NCBI GenBank assembly: GCA_904382605.1
Contig: CAJFJA010000006.1
Coordinates: 1 to 64,000, forward strand
Origin: Candidatus Alloclostridium intestinigallinarum
GTDB lineage: Bacteria; Bacillota; Clostridia; Christensenellales; UBA3700
Length of the DNA: 64,000 nucleotides
Direction of reading: 5' to 3'
Shown here: positions 15,430-26,200 of the stretch, piece by piece
Layout: each line of letters starts with the position of its first letter
Position numbering within the stretch: the stretch's first letter is position 1
Program-made: the position numbers and the translations under genes
The notes under the pieces: generated by a model
The model's input: only the letters and a program-made list of their open reading frames with translations
The model's database searches: none
Told to the model about the DNA's origin: nothing

Positions 15430-16716
15430 ATGAGACTGAAAAAACTGGTTCCTTTTGTCGTCGCGGCGGTACTGCTGGGGACGGCTGCCGCGTTTACGGC
15501 TTGCGACCAACCGGACAAGTATGCCGACCTGGTGGCGGTGCGCATTAACGGACGAATGGCGGAATGGACGGATACGGCATACAACTTCAAGTATGAAGGG
15601 GACTCGTCGCTGAACGTATCGGTGCCATATACCAATTATCTGGAAATTACGGATTTGATAGTAAGTCCCGAGGCGGAAGGCAAGGTTTATTCTGACAGTA
15701 ATTATACGCAGGAAATAACTGATACGGAAAAAATACACACGGACGGGGATACGTCGCTTTATATCCGCGTGACAAAAGGTAAAACCAGCCACGATTACAC
15801 GGTGAATGTTGACGTAAGCGAAGAAAACCTGCCCGAAGGCGATTTATCCGCAAAAGATTACGACAACCGCGGCGGACACGTCTATATTCCCGAAAATGCC
15901 GAAACCGTAACGGTGGACGGCGTGGAATATACGGTCATAAACGATGAAGAAGAAATTCAAAGCGATAGAAATATTAATGTAACAACGAATTATATCCTAT
16001 CGCAAGATATCAATCAAGAAAAAATGAAAGAAGGGAAGATATACAAATATAGCGGCGTTTTTGATGGAAACGGATATGCCTATATCAATGTCTATCCATC
16101 CGGCTTCGTTAGCGAATTGACTGAAAGCGGCATTATAAAGAACCTGAATGTAACATATCGGTTTGATGGGTATTACGGGAGCCTTGAACAGACTGATTGT
16201 AATACAGGCTATGTGGTAAAAGACAACAAGGGAACTATCGATAATGTAAGTATGTACTTGGAAAAGCAGTATCGAAGTATACGTGACGATGGAGAAAAGG
16301 CTGGTCACAAATATTCTGAAATAGGATTGTTCGTTTATGAAAATAATGGCGGAACTATAAAAAATTGTATACAGCAAAGTGTTATTGAAAGTCGCTTTGA
16401 CCTTACTTTCGGTAAATCGAAGGTGCTTTTAAGTGTGGCGGCTTTTGCATATAGGTCGGAAGGCGGCACGTTTAGCAACTGCGTCAATACAGGCGAAATA
16501 ACGGTAAACGAGGATATTATCGATTATATAGTACTTACTCAAGGATCGTTTCTAGTATGCGTGGAAGCCGATAAGGACACGAAAATGCAGGGCATATATA
16601 ATTTAGGGAATATCGACACGATAGAACGGTTTAACACATATGACGGCATTGTCGGAGAAATTGCGGATCAGGGCGAAATAGACTTTTCGCTTGTAAAAGA
16701 TTACACGAAAGAATAA
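15430..16716 (+). CDS. Secreted lipoprotein, unknown function
   Basis: This 428-aa protein starts at ATG 15430, directly after GGAGGAAAGATT; the ORF extends upstream but without a ribosome site. The N terminus MRLKKLVPFVVAAVLLG is a signal sequence, and FTAC at about residues 19-22 is an acceptable lipobox (Phe at -3 is unusual). Residues about 40-135 look like a small beta domain. The second half has GxIKN-type turns (SGIIKNLNVTYRFDGY, GTIDNVSMY, GGTIKNCIQQS, GGTFSNCVNTGEI), as in right-handed beta-helix or GLUG-like repeats. It is likely anchored to the outer face of the membrane. It is 13 bases before the giant surface gene, which has an identical ribosome-site sequence, so the two act together. 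Confidence 0.75.
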   Translation: MRLKKLVPFVVAAVLLGTAAAFTACDQPDKYADLVAVRINGRMAEWTDTAYNFKYEGDSSLNVSVPYTNYLEITDLIVSPEAEGKVYSDSNYTQEITDTEKIHTDGDTSLYIRVTKGKTSHDYTVNVDVSEENLPEGDLSAKDYDNRGGHVYIPENAETVTVDGVEYTVINDEEEIQSDRNINVTTNYILSQDINQEKMKEGKIYKYSGVFDGNGYAYINVYPSGFVSELTESGIIKNLNVTYRFDGYYGSLEQTDCNTGYVVKDNKGTIDNVSMYLEKQYRSIRDDGEKAGHKYSEIGLFVYENNGGTIKNCIQQSVIESRFDLTFGKSKVLLSVAAFAYRSEGGTFSNCVNTGEITVNEDIIDYIVLTQGSFLVCVEADKDTKMQGIYNLGNIDTIERFNTYDGIVGEIADQGEIDFSLVKDYTKE

Positions 16717-16729
16717 AGGAGGAAAGATT

Positions 16730-19700
16730 ATGAAATACACGAGAAGAATAAGTTGGTCGGCATTTGCGGCAGTGGCTCTTTTGCTTATGCTGGTTTGTGG
16801 CATTGTATTTGCAGCGCCGCAAACAGCGGTTGCGGAAGAAACTGCAGCGCAAGCCAACGAACTTAAAGAAATGGGAGATTACAGCAGTTATACGGACAAC
16901 ATTCTGCCGGAAAAAATCGATGAAGACGATATAGAACAATACGTGCCGGCGGAATTGTTCAATTCGGGCGGACCTTACGTTTATTACGGTAAGGAGTACG
17001 GTTTTGTAATTTACGAAGAAGCAAGTGTAAACTATGTCAACTTATTTACGGTAAATACAACATTTAATGATTTGAATAAATTAACTACTGAAATAAGGGT
17101 TGTTTATACGGGAGCGTTTACATATACTGAGTGGTTCGGCGCGCTTCCGCTGGCTGCGATAAAAGAAATAACGTTCGGCAACACTATGTTTACACAAGTC
17201 ATAGTAGACGCTTCTCCGAATAATATATTATCGTCGTCCTACGATCCCCAGACAAATGAAGGCGCCATTTTCAATCAAATATCTGCCGGCAACAGTAATG
17301 TGAAGTATTATGATAGTTCAAGCTTGGAAGAGTTCGGCGATGATCAAATGATAGGAATGGCGGTTGATGTTATAAAAAGCGCCTTTGAAGAAATTCCAGT
17401 TGTAGGCAATATCATAGATATAGCGCTAACGATTAATGATATAGTCGGTGCGTTCGAAGAGGTTTGGCAACACGATATTACGGTAAATGAAACATATGAT
17501 TATCCCCAAGATCATGCGGCACAACTGTCAAGTCTAAATTCGCTTGTGAAAGGCGTTACGATTGAACCCAGACAAGATATAACGGCCTTTGTGGGATATG
17601 GTGAAGATGAACCGGGGTGCATGAGCGCCGTATCGAGGATATATAATCCTAATAATAAAGAGTTTTACGTTTTGACAGGCGTTGATTTTGACGTGTATTT
17701 GAATAGTTCCGCCAAAATGGTCAAGTATGATCATTGTACGATATATGGTTCGTATAACGTCTCTTCTGAAATGGATACTTATGTGGCGATGAGAAGCGAT
17801 GGCGAAGACGCGTTTTCATACAATAACGATAACGTGTTTTTTGCGCCGACGGTAAAGGGCACGAGTTTTTCTTTCACGCCCGATGAAACTGGGGAATATT
17901 ATGTGAGAATTCCTGACGAGTATGAATATGCCGTTAAGGAAGGAAATACTACGCTGGTACCTAACGCTGAGAGCAATTATATTTTATCCGCCGGTAAAGA
18001 ATATGACGTGGGTATTTATTATAAAGGCACGCAAATGGATTGGGGAAGTAATTCCGACGAACAAGCATATTTCAGTGAAGTGGAATTTATAGATAATGAA
18101 GTAACGTATGTGTCGGCACAAATATCAAGGGATCAATCGTTGCCTTTTGTAGATGACGGTATTGCAACGGGAACAATTCCTACAGGCATTTCATTTGCGT
18201 ATAGCGACGATTATTCAAATAACGATTTGTTCAAGATAACCGCCACCGATATATCGCAGTTGAGCGTTTACCTGGCTGATACGGATATGAACATTCTGGC
18301 GAAAGGTAATGTGGGTACGGACGGCATTTACATCAATTACCCGCTTAACGAAGGTTATTATTTGATATGCAAAAACAATGGTGCGCAAACCGATATAACA
18401 ATCGAAGATACGGGCGCACTTGTGTTGGGCGAAAGCCAATATACTTTTGCAACAGGGGAAGGCTTATATTATAGGGCAGAATTAGATCATACGCAATATT
18501 ATAATGTTTCCGGCGTATGTCAAGGCGTTTATTCCGCGGAGGGAGTAAAACAAAATGACAACAACGGCACATATTGGTTACCGCAAGGCGATTACTACTT
18601 GCTTTCCAATGACGCAACGCAATTGTCGATATATTACGATTCCGCTTCTATGGCGGAAATAAGCGCGCCGGATACGGAGTATACGTATAGCGACAATAAT
18701 GCTGACGCCATATTCAGACTGTTTTGCAATTATACCATGCCCGTGCAATTAAGCGTGCCCTGCGACGTTTATTGCAATAAGGAACTTATTGCGGAAAACG
18801 CTACCCGAGTATTGCTTGAAGGCGGGGAAGTAACGAATATCTATGATTTTGTTGTGACAGACGGCAGTAAGTCGTTCAGCTTTACGCCGGACGCAACAAA
18901 TATCGGGTATAACGCCGTGATTACGGCAAACAGCGCGGAAGCTTTTACGGCATATAAATTCACGCTGAACGAAGCCACACGCATTTTTGCCGATTCGCAA
19001 CAAGACCTTGTATATAGCATATACGATACCGCGCTTAATAGGATAGAAGAAGACCACGGTTATCTGCTTGAAGAGGGCAACTACTATATTGTTGTGGAGA
19101 ACAGCGGAAATTATTCGTTTGAAGTAAAAGAAAAACTTATTCCCGTTGACATTACGTTTATCGTAGACGGAGCGGAAATCGAAGCCCCTTCCGGACAGGT
19201 ATATTATTACGGTAAAATGGCTGAATTGCCCGTTCCGGAAAAGGATCATTACGATTTTGCAGGTTGGCAATTGCCGGACGGTACAATGCTTACCGATAGC
19301 CTGGGAGCAACTTTACAGCCCGTATATTTCGATGAAGTTACATTAACGGCGCAGTGGGTGGTAAGAAAAGTGGAACTTCAGGTAAATATGGCGGAAGGCA
19401 GTGCGTTGTGGTGGACGGGTAGTGAATTTTCCGAAACAAAAGTTACGGTAGACTTCCAAACGGCGCTTTTTAACGATTTGGTAAATCTTTATAATGCTTA
19501 TGTGTCTTTGCCTGAAGGGAATAAACCGGGACACTATTTCACCCAATTTACAACCACATATATTTCTTCCGAAGGCAACGTGGACACTTATGAGTTTGCA
19601 CCCGTCTGGCAAGTAGAATCTTACCACATTCAATTTGTATTTGCAAACGGCGATATATTAAGCTATAACGATATAGATTACGGAACGGAGATTTCTGATT

Positions 19701-21373
19701 CGTTATTTGCCGAAAGCGTGCTTAATCCTACAAAGCGTGGCTATTCGTTTGAAAATTGGCGGTACGAAGAGAACGTTTGTTACAATATGGCAGAAGGGGA
19801 CAGAGTGCCCGATTTCACGCCCGATATCGGCGTAATTGATACGATTGCGGTAACGCTTGTGGCACAATTTACTCCTGTAGAATACACAATTACCATTAAC
19901 GGACAGCAGATAAAAGTAACCTGTGAAGATAGTTATAAAATAAAAACTTTGGCAGAATACGGAATATCCGCATCCGCCTATAACGGTAAGAATATTTACT
20001 ACACAAGAAGCGATAATAACGCAACCTATTACGAGGGTAATGCGGTGGAGGACGTTTATTCCGACATAACGCTTTCGTTGAAAGAACAATATGCCACCGC
20101 AAACATTACTTATGCGGACTGTGAAGGAGCAAACAACCCGGTCAGTATAGATTTAGGGAAAACACACGTACTTCAACCTGCGACCAAAAATACATACGAA
20201 TTCGATCATTGGGAATATAACGGCGGCACGATCACTTCGCTTTCGATAAGTTCGCTGGGTATTGCGGGGTATCTCAGCAATACCAATCCGCACTTTGACC
20301 GCACCGTTAAGGCAATTTGGAAGAGCGGATATGTTTCCGTCGGGGTTGGTATACACACATTGTCTTATGCGTCGGGTAACAGCAGTAAACTTCATGTCGA
20401 TTGCACCACAAAATCCATTGCAAAAACGGTTACGTTCAGGATAGCTTCCGACGTAAATGAAGTTACATTCCATGATAACAATCGCTCATGGGGTGATTTC
20501 GCAATTTTCGTGGAAAACAGAAATACTGAACTAACGATAAATTTTGACGGCTTATCGGGCATCACCGGTTATGCAAACGACGGCGTTATAAACGCAAGGT
20601 TTTGTCCCAGCCTTATTCTTAACGCAATGACGGATATTAGCATCAGTGCAGGTGAGATCAACAGTTTGACCGGTAATTTTGAAAAAGCCGCAATCATATG
20701 CAATAACCTTACGCTTAAAGGCAAAAATTTCAGCATTTACGGCGGAGAATACATTTTGGACTTTATGGGCACGGAAAGGGTTACTATTGCTTCAAGAGGT
20801 ATTTCCGAATACAGCAAAAGCACAATGACCATATCCGCGAACTCCGTAACCGTCAACGGCGGGGACGGAGTCAACGGCTTAAACTGTGGAAATACCACAG
20901 CATCCACAGGTTCGCAATATTCCGGGAAAGGCAATGACGGACTTCCCGGAGGCGCAGGAACAAACGGCGCTTGCGCAATATACTGGACGGGAACTATAAA
21001 TATAAGCGCAGGATCTACCGTTGTAGCAACCGGCGGTAGCGGCGGAAACGGCGGCGACGGAGGAGACGGCGGTAAGGGCGGTCCAGGAAAAGACGGGGCG
21101 TTCGGCGTGCCAACCGAAAATCCAGGAGACGGCGGTAACGGAGGTAACGGCGGAGATGGCGGAAACGGAGCACTCGCCATACAAGGCAATCCCACTATAA
21201 AAGGAAGCATTACAAAAAACAACGGTACAGGCGGTGCCGCCGGAGTAGGAGGCAGTGGAGGTGCTCCAGGAGATCCTGTCGAAACTATTTGGGGTAATCC
21301 GAGAACTGGCAATCCGGGTAGTCAAGGAGCAAATGGCTTTAGGGGAAGCAATGGTTTTGTAGACGGTCTGTAA
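16730..21373 (+). CDS. Giant secreted surface protein with InlB-type repeats and Gly-rich tail
   Basis: This 1547-aa protein has a signal peptide (RRISWSAFAAVALLLMLVCG, cleavage likely near AVAEE). A long N-terminal region (about 40-800) contains several beta-rich segments. Listeria-Bacteroides (InlB B-type) repeats follow, recognised by YDFAGWQLPDG...VTLTAQWV (about 843-875) and GYSFENWRYEE...VTLVAQFTP, with a third at YEFDHWEYNGG. A beta-helix-like part is next. Residues about 1385-1547 are extremely Gly-rich (GGSGGNGGDGG, GGNGGNGGDGGNG). No LPxTG motif or C-terminal membrane helix is seen, so attachment would be non-covalent, through repeats, or through the upstream lipoprotein partner. 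An adhesin or matrix role is an inference. Lower GC than the housekeeping genes hints at transfer. Confidence 0.85.
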   Translation: MKYTRRISWSAFAAVALLLMLVCGIVFAAPQTAVAEETAAQANELKEMGDYSSYTDNILPEKIDEDDIEQYVPAELFNSGGPYVYYGKEYGFVIYEEASVNYVNLFTVNTTFNDLNKLTTEIRVVYTGAFTYTEWFGALPLAAIKEITFGNTMFTQVIVDASPNNILSSSYDPQTNEGAIFNQISAGNSNVKYYDSSSLEEFGDDQMIGMAVDVIKSAFEEIPVVGNIIDIALTINDIVGAFEEVWQHDITVNETYDYPQDHAAQLSSLNSLVKGVTIEPRQDITAFVGYGEDEPGCMSAVSRIYNPNNKEFYVLTGVDFDVYLNSSAKMVKYDHCTIYGSYNVSSEMDTYVAMRSDGEDAFSYNNDNVFFAPTVKGTSFSFTPDETGEYYVRIPDEYEYAVKEGNTTLVPNAESNYILSAGKEYDVGIYYKGTQMDWGSNSDEQAYFSEVEFIDNEVTYVSAQISRDQSLPFVDDGIATGTIPTGISFAYSDDYSNNDLFKITATDISQLSVYLADTDMNILAKGNVGTDGIYINYPLNEGYYLICKNNGAQTDITIEDTGALVLGESQYTFATGEGLYYRAELDHTQYYNVSGVCQGVYSAEGVKQNDNNGTYWLPQGDYYLLSNDATQLSIYYDSASMAEISAPDTEYTYSDNNADAIFRLFCNYTMPVQLSVPCDVYCNKELIAENATRVLLEGGEVTNIYDFVVTDGSKSFSFTPDATNIGYNAVITANSAEAFTAYKFTLNEATRIFADSQQDLVYSIYDTALNRIEEDHGYLLEEGNYYIVVENSGNYSFEVKEKLIPVDITFIVDGAEIEAPSGQVYYYGKMAELPVPEKDHYDFAGWQLPDGTMLTDSLGATLQPVYFDEVTLTAQWVVRKVELQVNMAEGSALWWTGSEFSETKVTVDFQTALFNDLVNLYNAYVSLPEGNKPGHYFTQFTTTYISSEGNVDTYEFAPVWQVESYHIQFVFANGDILSYNDIDYGTEISDSLFAESVLNPTKRGYSFENWRYEENVCYNMAEGDRVPDFTPDIGVIDTIAVTLVAQFTPVEYTITINGQQIKVTCEDSYKIKTLAEYGISASAYNGKNIYYTRSDNNATYYEGNAVEDVYSDITLSLKEQYATANITYADCEGANNPVSIDLGKTHVLQPATKNTYEFDHWEYNGGTITSLSISSLGIAGYLSNTNPHFDRTVKAIWKSGYVSVGVGIHTLSYASGNSSKLHVDCTTKSIAKTVTFRIASDVNEVTFHDNNRSWGDFAIFVENRNTELTINFDGLSGITGYANDGVINARFCPSLILNAMTDISISAGEINSLTGNFEKAAIICNNLTLKGKNFSIYGGEYILDFMGTERVTIASRGISEYSKSTMTISANSVTVNGGDGVNGLNCGNTTASTGSQYSGKGNDGLPGGAGTNGACAIYWTGTINISAGSTVVATGGSGGNGGDGGDGGKGGPGKDGAFGVPTENPGDGGNGGNGGDGGNGALAIQGNPTIKGSITKNNGTGGAAGVGGSGGAPGDPVETIWGNPRTGNPGSQGANGFRGSNGFVDGL

Positions 21374-21420
21374 GACTTGCCGTAATAAATATATCGGTTT
21401 CATAGTCCCTCATTGAGGCG

Positions 21421-21450
21421 GAGCGGCGCGGGAATTTTCCCCGCCGCTTT
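21421..21450 (+). terminator. Probable terminator after the surface operon
   Basis: A GAGCGGCGCGGG/CCCCGCCGCTTT hairpin lies about 47 bases after the stop. The T run is short (TTT), so efficiency is uncertain. Confidence 0.5.
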
Positions 21451-21526
21451 GTCGTATGCGGCAGATTTGCCGAGCAGGGGGCAACGTAAACTTATGCGAA
21501 TTATCCGCCCTTCGCGCTTGCGCGTG

Positions 21527-21556
21527 TTGACAAAAAGGCGCGCGGCATACTATAAT
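21527..21556 (+). promoter_or_regulatory. Consensus promoter of the PHP-whiA-dnaE operon
   Basis: TTGACA (21527-21532), an 18-base spacer and TATAAT (21551-21556). The ATG at 21567 begins 11 bases after the -10 box, so the mRNA should start within a few bases of the start codon. No ribosome site fits in between. Confidence 0.8.
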
Positions 21557-21566
21557 AATATTTACT

Positions 21567-22358
21567 ATGGCGGAAGAGTTATGCGGCGATAATCTTACGG
21601 GCGGATACAGGATATTCGCAGACTTGCACACGCACACCACCTATTCCCACGGCAAGGGCAGTGTGGAAGACAACGTGCGCGCGGCGAAATTCCGCGGTTT
21701 AAGCCAAATTGCCATTACCGACCACGGCATACGCCACCCTTTGGTGGGGGTGGGCAGGAAGAAATTCCCCGCCATGCGCAGGGACGTGGAAGAGGCGGAA
21801 AAAAAGTTCGGCATACGCGTAATGCTGGGCATAGAAGCGAATATCTTCGGCATGAGCGGACAGATAGACCTTTCGGAAAAAGACATAGAGGAATTGGACA
21901 TAGTTCTGGCGGGCTTCCACGCTTCCGCGCGCCCCGAAAAGATTTCCGATATTGCAAAGTTTCAGGCGAATCTGCTGGCAGGCAGGCTGGGGAAATCGGG
22001 CAAAGAGCAGATAGCGCGCAATACCAAGGCATATATAAACTGCATAAAGCGTTTTCCCGTGGACGTGATTACGCACCCCGGATTCTGGCTGCAGCTGGAC
22101 ACGTTCGAGCTGGGCAAGGCGTGCGCTGATTACGGCACTTATATAGAAATATCCTCGCGCCACCGCGTACCCGACGAAGCGGGGCTGGAAGGCTTTATGA
22201 AAAGCGGTGTCTTGTTCGTGATAAATTCGGACGCGCACCGCGTGCAGGACGTAGGCAAGTGGGATTACGCCGTGAATCTGGCGGCGAAAGCGGGGCTGGA
22301 CGAGAGCAGAATTGCCAACGCAGGGGATAAACCGCTTGTTTTGAGAAGCAGGCGTTAA
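21567..22358 (+). CDS. PHP-domain phosphoesterase (YcdX-like)
   Basis: This 263-aa metal-dependent phosphoesterase has the PHP motifs FADLHTHTTYSHGKG (about residues 14-28), AITDHG (about 51-56), LGIEANIF (about 90-97), DIVLAGFHASARP (about 111-123), DVITHPGFW (about 165-173) and INSDAHRV (about 214-221). All metal-ligand His/Asp/Glu positions appear present, so it should be active. The substrate is unknown; relatives act on sugar or histidinol phosphates. It starts at ATG 21567 beneath a near-leaderless promoter. It precedes whiA by eight bases, a linkage I associate with Firmicutes whiA clusters. Confidence 0.88.
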   Translation: MAEELCGDNLTGGYRIFADLHTHTTYSHGKGSVEDNVRAAKFRGLSQIAITDHGIRHPLVGVGRKKFPAMRRDVEEAEKKFGIRVMLGIEANIFGMSGQIDLSEKDIEELDIVLAGFHASARPEKISDIAKFQANLLAGRLGKSGKEQIARNTKAYINCIKRFPVDVITHPGFWLQLDTFELGKACADYGTYIEISSRHRVPDEAGLEGFMKSGVLFVINSDAHRVQDVGKWDYAVNLAAKAGLDESRIANAGDKPLVLRSRR

Positions 22359-22366
22359 GGGGGAGT

Positions 22367-23272
22367 ATGGACAGAACCCGCGAACTTATAGAAGAGATAT
22401 TGGCAAGCGGAGAAGGCGACGTCAACGCCTATCTCAGCGCGGTACTGCGCGTGCGCGGCGAACTGCCCGTAAGGGGCGGCAAAATAGAGTGCGTGCAGGC
22501 GGACAGCGCTTTCGGCGAGGTTATCTTCGATTTTATCAACAAAGCCCGCGGAATAATAAAGGACGCTCCGTTCGAAACTGGCAGGACGGGCAGCGGCGAA
22601 GCGCAGAGGTTTTTTTTCAGGCTGGAAGGCAAGGGAATGGACGAACTTTTGCGCGCCGCCAGACTGGGCGCGTACGCGGAGGAAACAAATCCGTTTATAC
22701 AAAGCGCCGCGGGGCTTTGTTCTTTTGTCAGGGGGTTGTTCGCAGGCGGCGGAACGTACACTCTGCCGGGGGAAGGAGAGCGCGGCTATTATATGGAACT
22801 GCGCATTCCCGACTTTGAAGAGACGGAGGATATACGCAAAAAACTCGAAGAGAGCGGCGTTAAATTCGAAAGCGCGCAGCGCAGGGCGGACAGCCTGCTT
22901 TACACGCGCAAGAGCGAGGAAATATGCAATATGCTCGCCTTTATGCAGGCGGGCGGTTGCGCGGTGGAAGCATACGAACTGCTTGTCAGCCGTACCGAAG
23001 CGGGGCGCGCGAACAGACAGGCGAACTATCTTACAAGCAACATTGACAAGGTAATGGTCAAGGCGGCGCGGCAGGTGGAAGCGATAGAGTTTTTAATTGC
23101 CAGGGGCGAAGACGAAGAAGAGGACGGCGAAACGAAAGCTATCTGGCGCGCGCGGTTGAAACACAAGACGGAATCGGCGGCGTATCTTGCAAAACTATTG
23201 GGCGTGAGCAAGTCCAAGGTGATAAGAAGGCTGGAAAAGGCGATAGAAAAAGCAACGCAAAAGGGAATGTGA
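22367..23272 (+). CDS. whiA: DNA-binding regulator WhiA
   Basis: This 301-aa protein is a conserved Gram-positive regulator linked to cell division (and sporulation in actinobacteria). The N-terminal LAGLIDADG-like part is divergent but has AAGLCSFVRGLFAGGGTYTLP, the usual remnant of the homing-endonuclease fold. The C-terminal helix-turn-helix region is well kept, with NRQANYLTSNIDKVMVKAARQVEAIEFL and then SAAYLAKLLGVSKSKVIRRLEKA. Length is close to the family norm (about 310). GGGGGAGT precedes ATG 22367. It sits between the PHP gene (8 bases) and dnaE (1 base). Confidence 0.92.
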   Translation: MDRTRELIEEILASGEGDVNAYLSAVLRVRGELPVRGGKIECVQADSAFGEVIFDFINKARGIIKDAPFETGRTGSGEAQRFFFRLEGKGMDELLRAARLGAYAEETNPFIQSAAGLCSFVRGLFAGGGTYTLPGEGERGYYMELRIPDFEETEDIRKKLEESGVKFESAQRRADSLLYTRKSEEICNMLAFMQAGGCAVEAYELLVSRTEAGRANRQANYLTSNIDKVMVKAARQVEAIEFLIARGEDEEEDGETKAIWRARLKHKTESAAYLAKLLGVSKSKVIRRLEKAIEKATQKGM

Positions 23273-23273
23273 C

Positions 23274-26200
23274 ATGGCGGAAACGGAAGAAAAAAAGAAT
23301 AAGGAAGCCGCAGCTGCGGAAGAGACGTCGGCGGAAAAAGCCGCAGAGGGCAAGACGGAAGAAAAGAAAAAGGAAGAAAAGCCCAAATTCCCGCCCCCGC
23401 CCGATAAGGTGGAAGGTTTCGTCCACCTGCACGTGCATACGGAATATTCGCTACTTGACGGGGCGGCGCGCCTTGTTTCGGGCAAAAAATCCCCCCTTCT
23501 GGACGCGGTGTGGAACAAGGGTATGCGCGCCATGGCCATCACCGACCACGGCAATATGTTCGCCGCCTACACGTTTCAGAAAAAGGCGAAAGACCACGGC
23601 ATAAAGTCCATTATCGGCTGTGAATTTTACACCTGCGCGGATATGACCGTGCACGACAGGGACCGCAACCACCTGTTGCTTATCGCCAAGAACAACGAAG
23701 GATATTACAACCTTGTAAAGCTCAATTCCTTAGCTTACACGCAGGGTTTCCACTATAAACCGAGGATAGACTTAAAACTTTTGAAGGAGCACTCGAAAGG
23801 GCTTATCTGTCTTTCGGCATGTCTTGCGGGCAAAATTCCGCAACTGCTTCTTGCGGACGATTACGAGGCGGCAAAGCAGTACGCAATCACGCTGAGGGAT
23901 ATGTTTGACGAGGGCGACTTTTATATCGAACTTCAGGACCACGGCATAGAAGAACAGAAGAGGATAAATCCCAAACTCGTGCAGCTTGCAAAAGAGATAG
24001 GCGTCAAGGTGGTGGCGACCAACGACGCGCACTATATCGAGCGTTCGGACGCGGAAATGCACGAAGTTCTGCTGTGTATCCAGACGGGCAAAACGCTGGA
24101 CGACCCTTCGCGCATGAGGTTCGAAACGGACCAATTCTATATAAAAACGCCCGAAGAGATGGAAAAACTTTTCGCGTGGGTGCCCGAGGCGATTACTTCC
24201 ACCGCGGAGATAGCCAACAAGTGCAATGTGAAGATAACGCGTCAGGACCTCATGCCGCCTTTCCGTCCCGAGGACGGCTCCACTCCGCCCGAATATCTGC
24301 GCAAGCTGGCGTACGAGGGGCTGGAAAAGCGCTACGGCGTTATTACCGACGAAATACGCGAAAGGGCGGAATACGAACTTGGCATTATAATCAAGACGGG
24401 CTTTGCGGAATACTATCTGATAGTGTGGGACTTTATCCACTACGCCAAAAGCCAGGGCATTCCCGTGGGCGCGGGGCGCGGCAGCGGCGTGAGCAGTATC
24501 ATCGCCTACGCCATAGGCATCACCAACGTGGATCCGCTCAAATACCAGCTTCTTTTCGAAAGGTTTCTTAACCCCGAGCGCGTGTCCGCGCCCGACTTCG
24601 ACGTGGACTTCTGTTACGAGCGCCGCGGCGAGGTCATCGACTATGTCATAAGAAAATACGGCAGTGAAAAGGTGTGCCAGATTCTGGCGCTGGGCACCAT
24701 GAAGGCGAAGGGCGCGATAAAGGACGTGGCGCGCGTGTACGGAGTGCCGCTCGCGCTGGTGAACAGGACCACGAAAGCCATAGACAACGCCCCCGACGTC
24801 ACTCTGGAAAAGGTGCTTTACGCGGAAAAGAACGTGGGCAAGGACGGGGAAGAGGTTAAAAGCCACTATTCTCCCGAGGTAGTGGACATATACAACACTT
24901 CCGACGAAATGCACCGCGTCATAGATATGGCGTTGAAGATAGAGGGCATGCCCAGGCAGTGCTCCAAGCACGCGGCGGGCGTGGTTATATGTAAGGAAGT
25001 CATCTCGGACTACGTGCCCCTGCAAAAGAACGGCGACGACATCACCACCCAGTACCAGAAGGACGAGGTGGAAGAGCTGGGCATGCTGAAAATGGACTTC
25101 CTCGGGCTTAAAACGCTTACCGACGTGAGGAAGGCGCACCAATACGTTATGGAAGATTACGGCGTGGACGTGGATTTTTCCAAACTCGGATACGAAGACC
25201 CCAAAGTGTACGAGCTTATCTCCACGGGCGAAACGGACGCGGTGTTCCAGCTTGAAGGCGCGGGCATGAAAAAGTTCATGCGCCAGCTGCGCCCGGAGAA
25301 CATGGAAGATATAATCGCGGGTATCTCGCTCTACCGTCCCGGTCCCATGGACAAAATTCCCGAGTACGTGCAGAACAAGCATAATCCGGACAAGATAAAA
25401 TACGCCCATCCGCTTCTGGAACCCATTCTGAGCAACAGCTACGGCATAATGGTCTATCAGGAGCAGGTCATGCAGATAGTGCAGTCGCTCGCGGGCTTTT
25501 CGCTGGGCAGGGCGGACCTTCTGCGCCGCGCGATGGGCAAGAAGAAAGTGGATATAATGAAGGCGGAAAAGGCGGTGTTCCTGTACGGTTGCCCGGAGGT
25601 TCCGCCCACTTACAATAAGGACGGGAGCATTGACAAAAAGGGTCAGCCCGCCGTGGACGGCTGCGAAAAAAGAGGCGTGCCCATTCCCGTGGCGGAAGAC
25701 GTTTTCGCGGATATGCAGAAGTTCGCAAGTTACGCGTTCAACAAGTCGCACGCGGCGGCTTACGCGGTGCTGGCGTACGAAACGGCGTATTACAAGTGCT
25801 ATTATCCCATCGAATTTATAGCCGCCGTCATAAACAACAGGATAACCAGCGCGGACGAAGTGGAAAAATACCTCACCTATCTGCGCAAGTACAACTACGA
25901 GATATTCCCTCCCAACATAAACAAGAGCTTTGCCGAGTTCAAGGTGGAAAACGGCGGACTCAGGTTCGGACTTTGCGGCGTAAAGGGCGTGGGCATGGCG
26001 GCAATGCAGGCGCTTGTGGAAGAGAGGGAAAAGAACGGACCGTATAAGACGTTCAACGAAATTTTCAAGCGTCTGCCCGCGGGAACGCTGAACAAAAAAC
26101 TTGTGGAAAGTCTGATAAAGGCGGGCGCGTTCGACTGCTTCGGCTACAACCGCTCGGCGCTGTGGGGCGTGTACGACACGGTCATGGCAAAGTGGCAGCA

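Noticed and set aside
20737..21312. Proline-rich protein on the minus strand
   Set aside because: It is the antisense of the Gly-rich tail (GGC/GGA read as GCC/TCC and CCx), not a gene.
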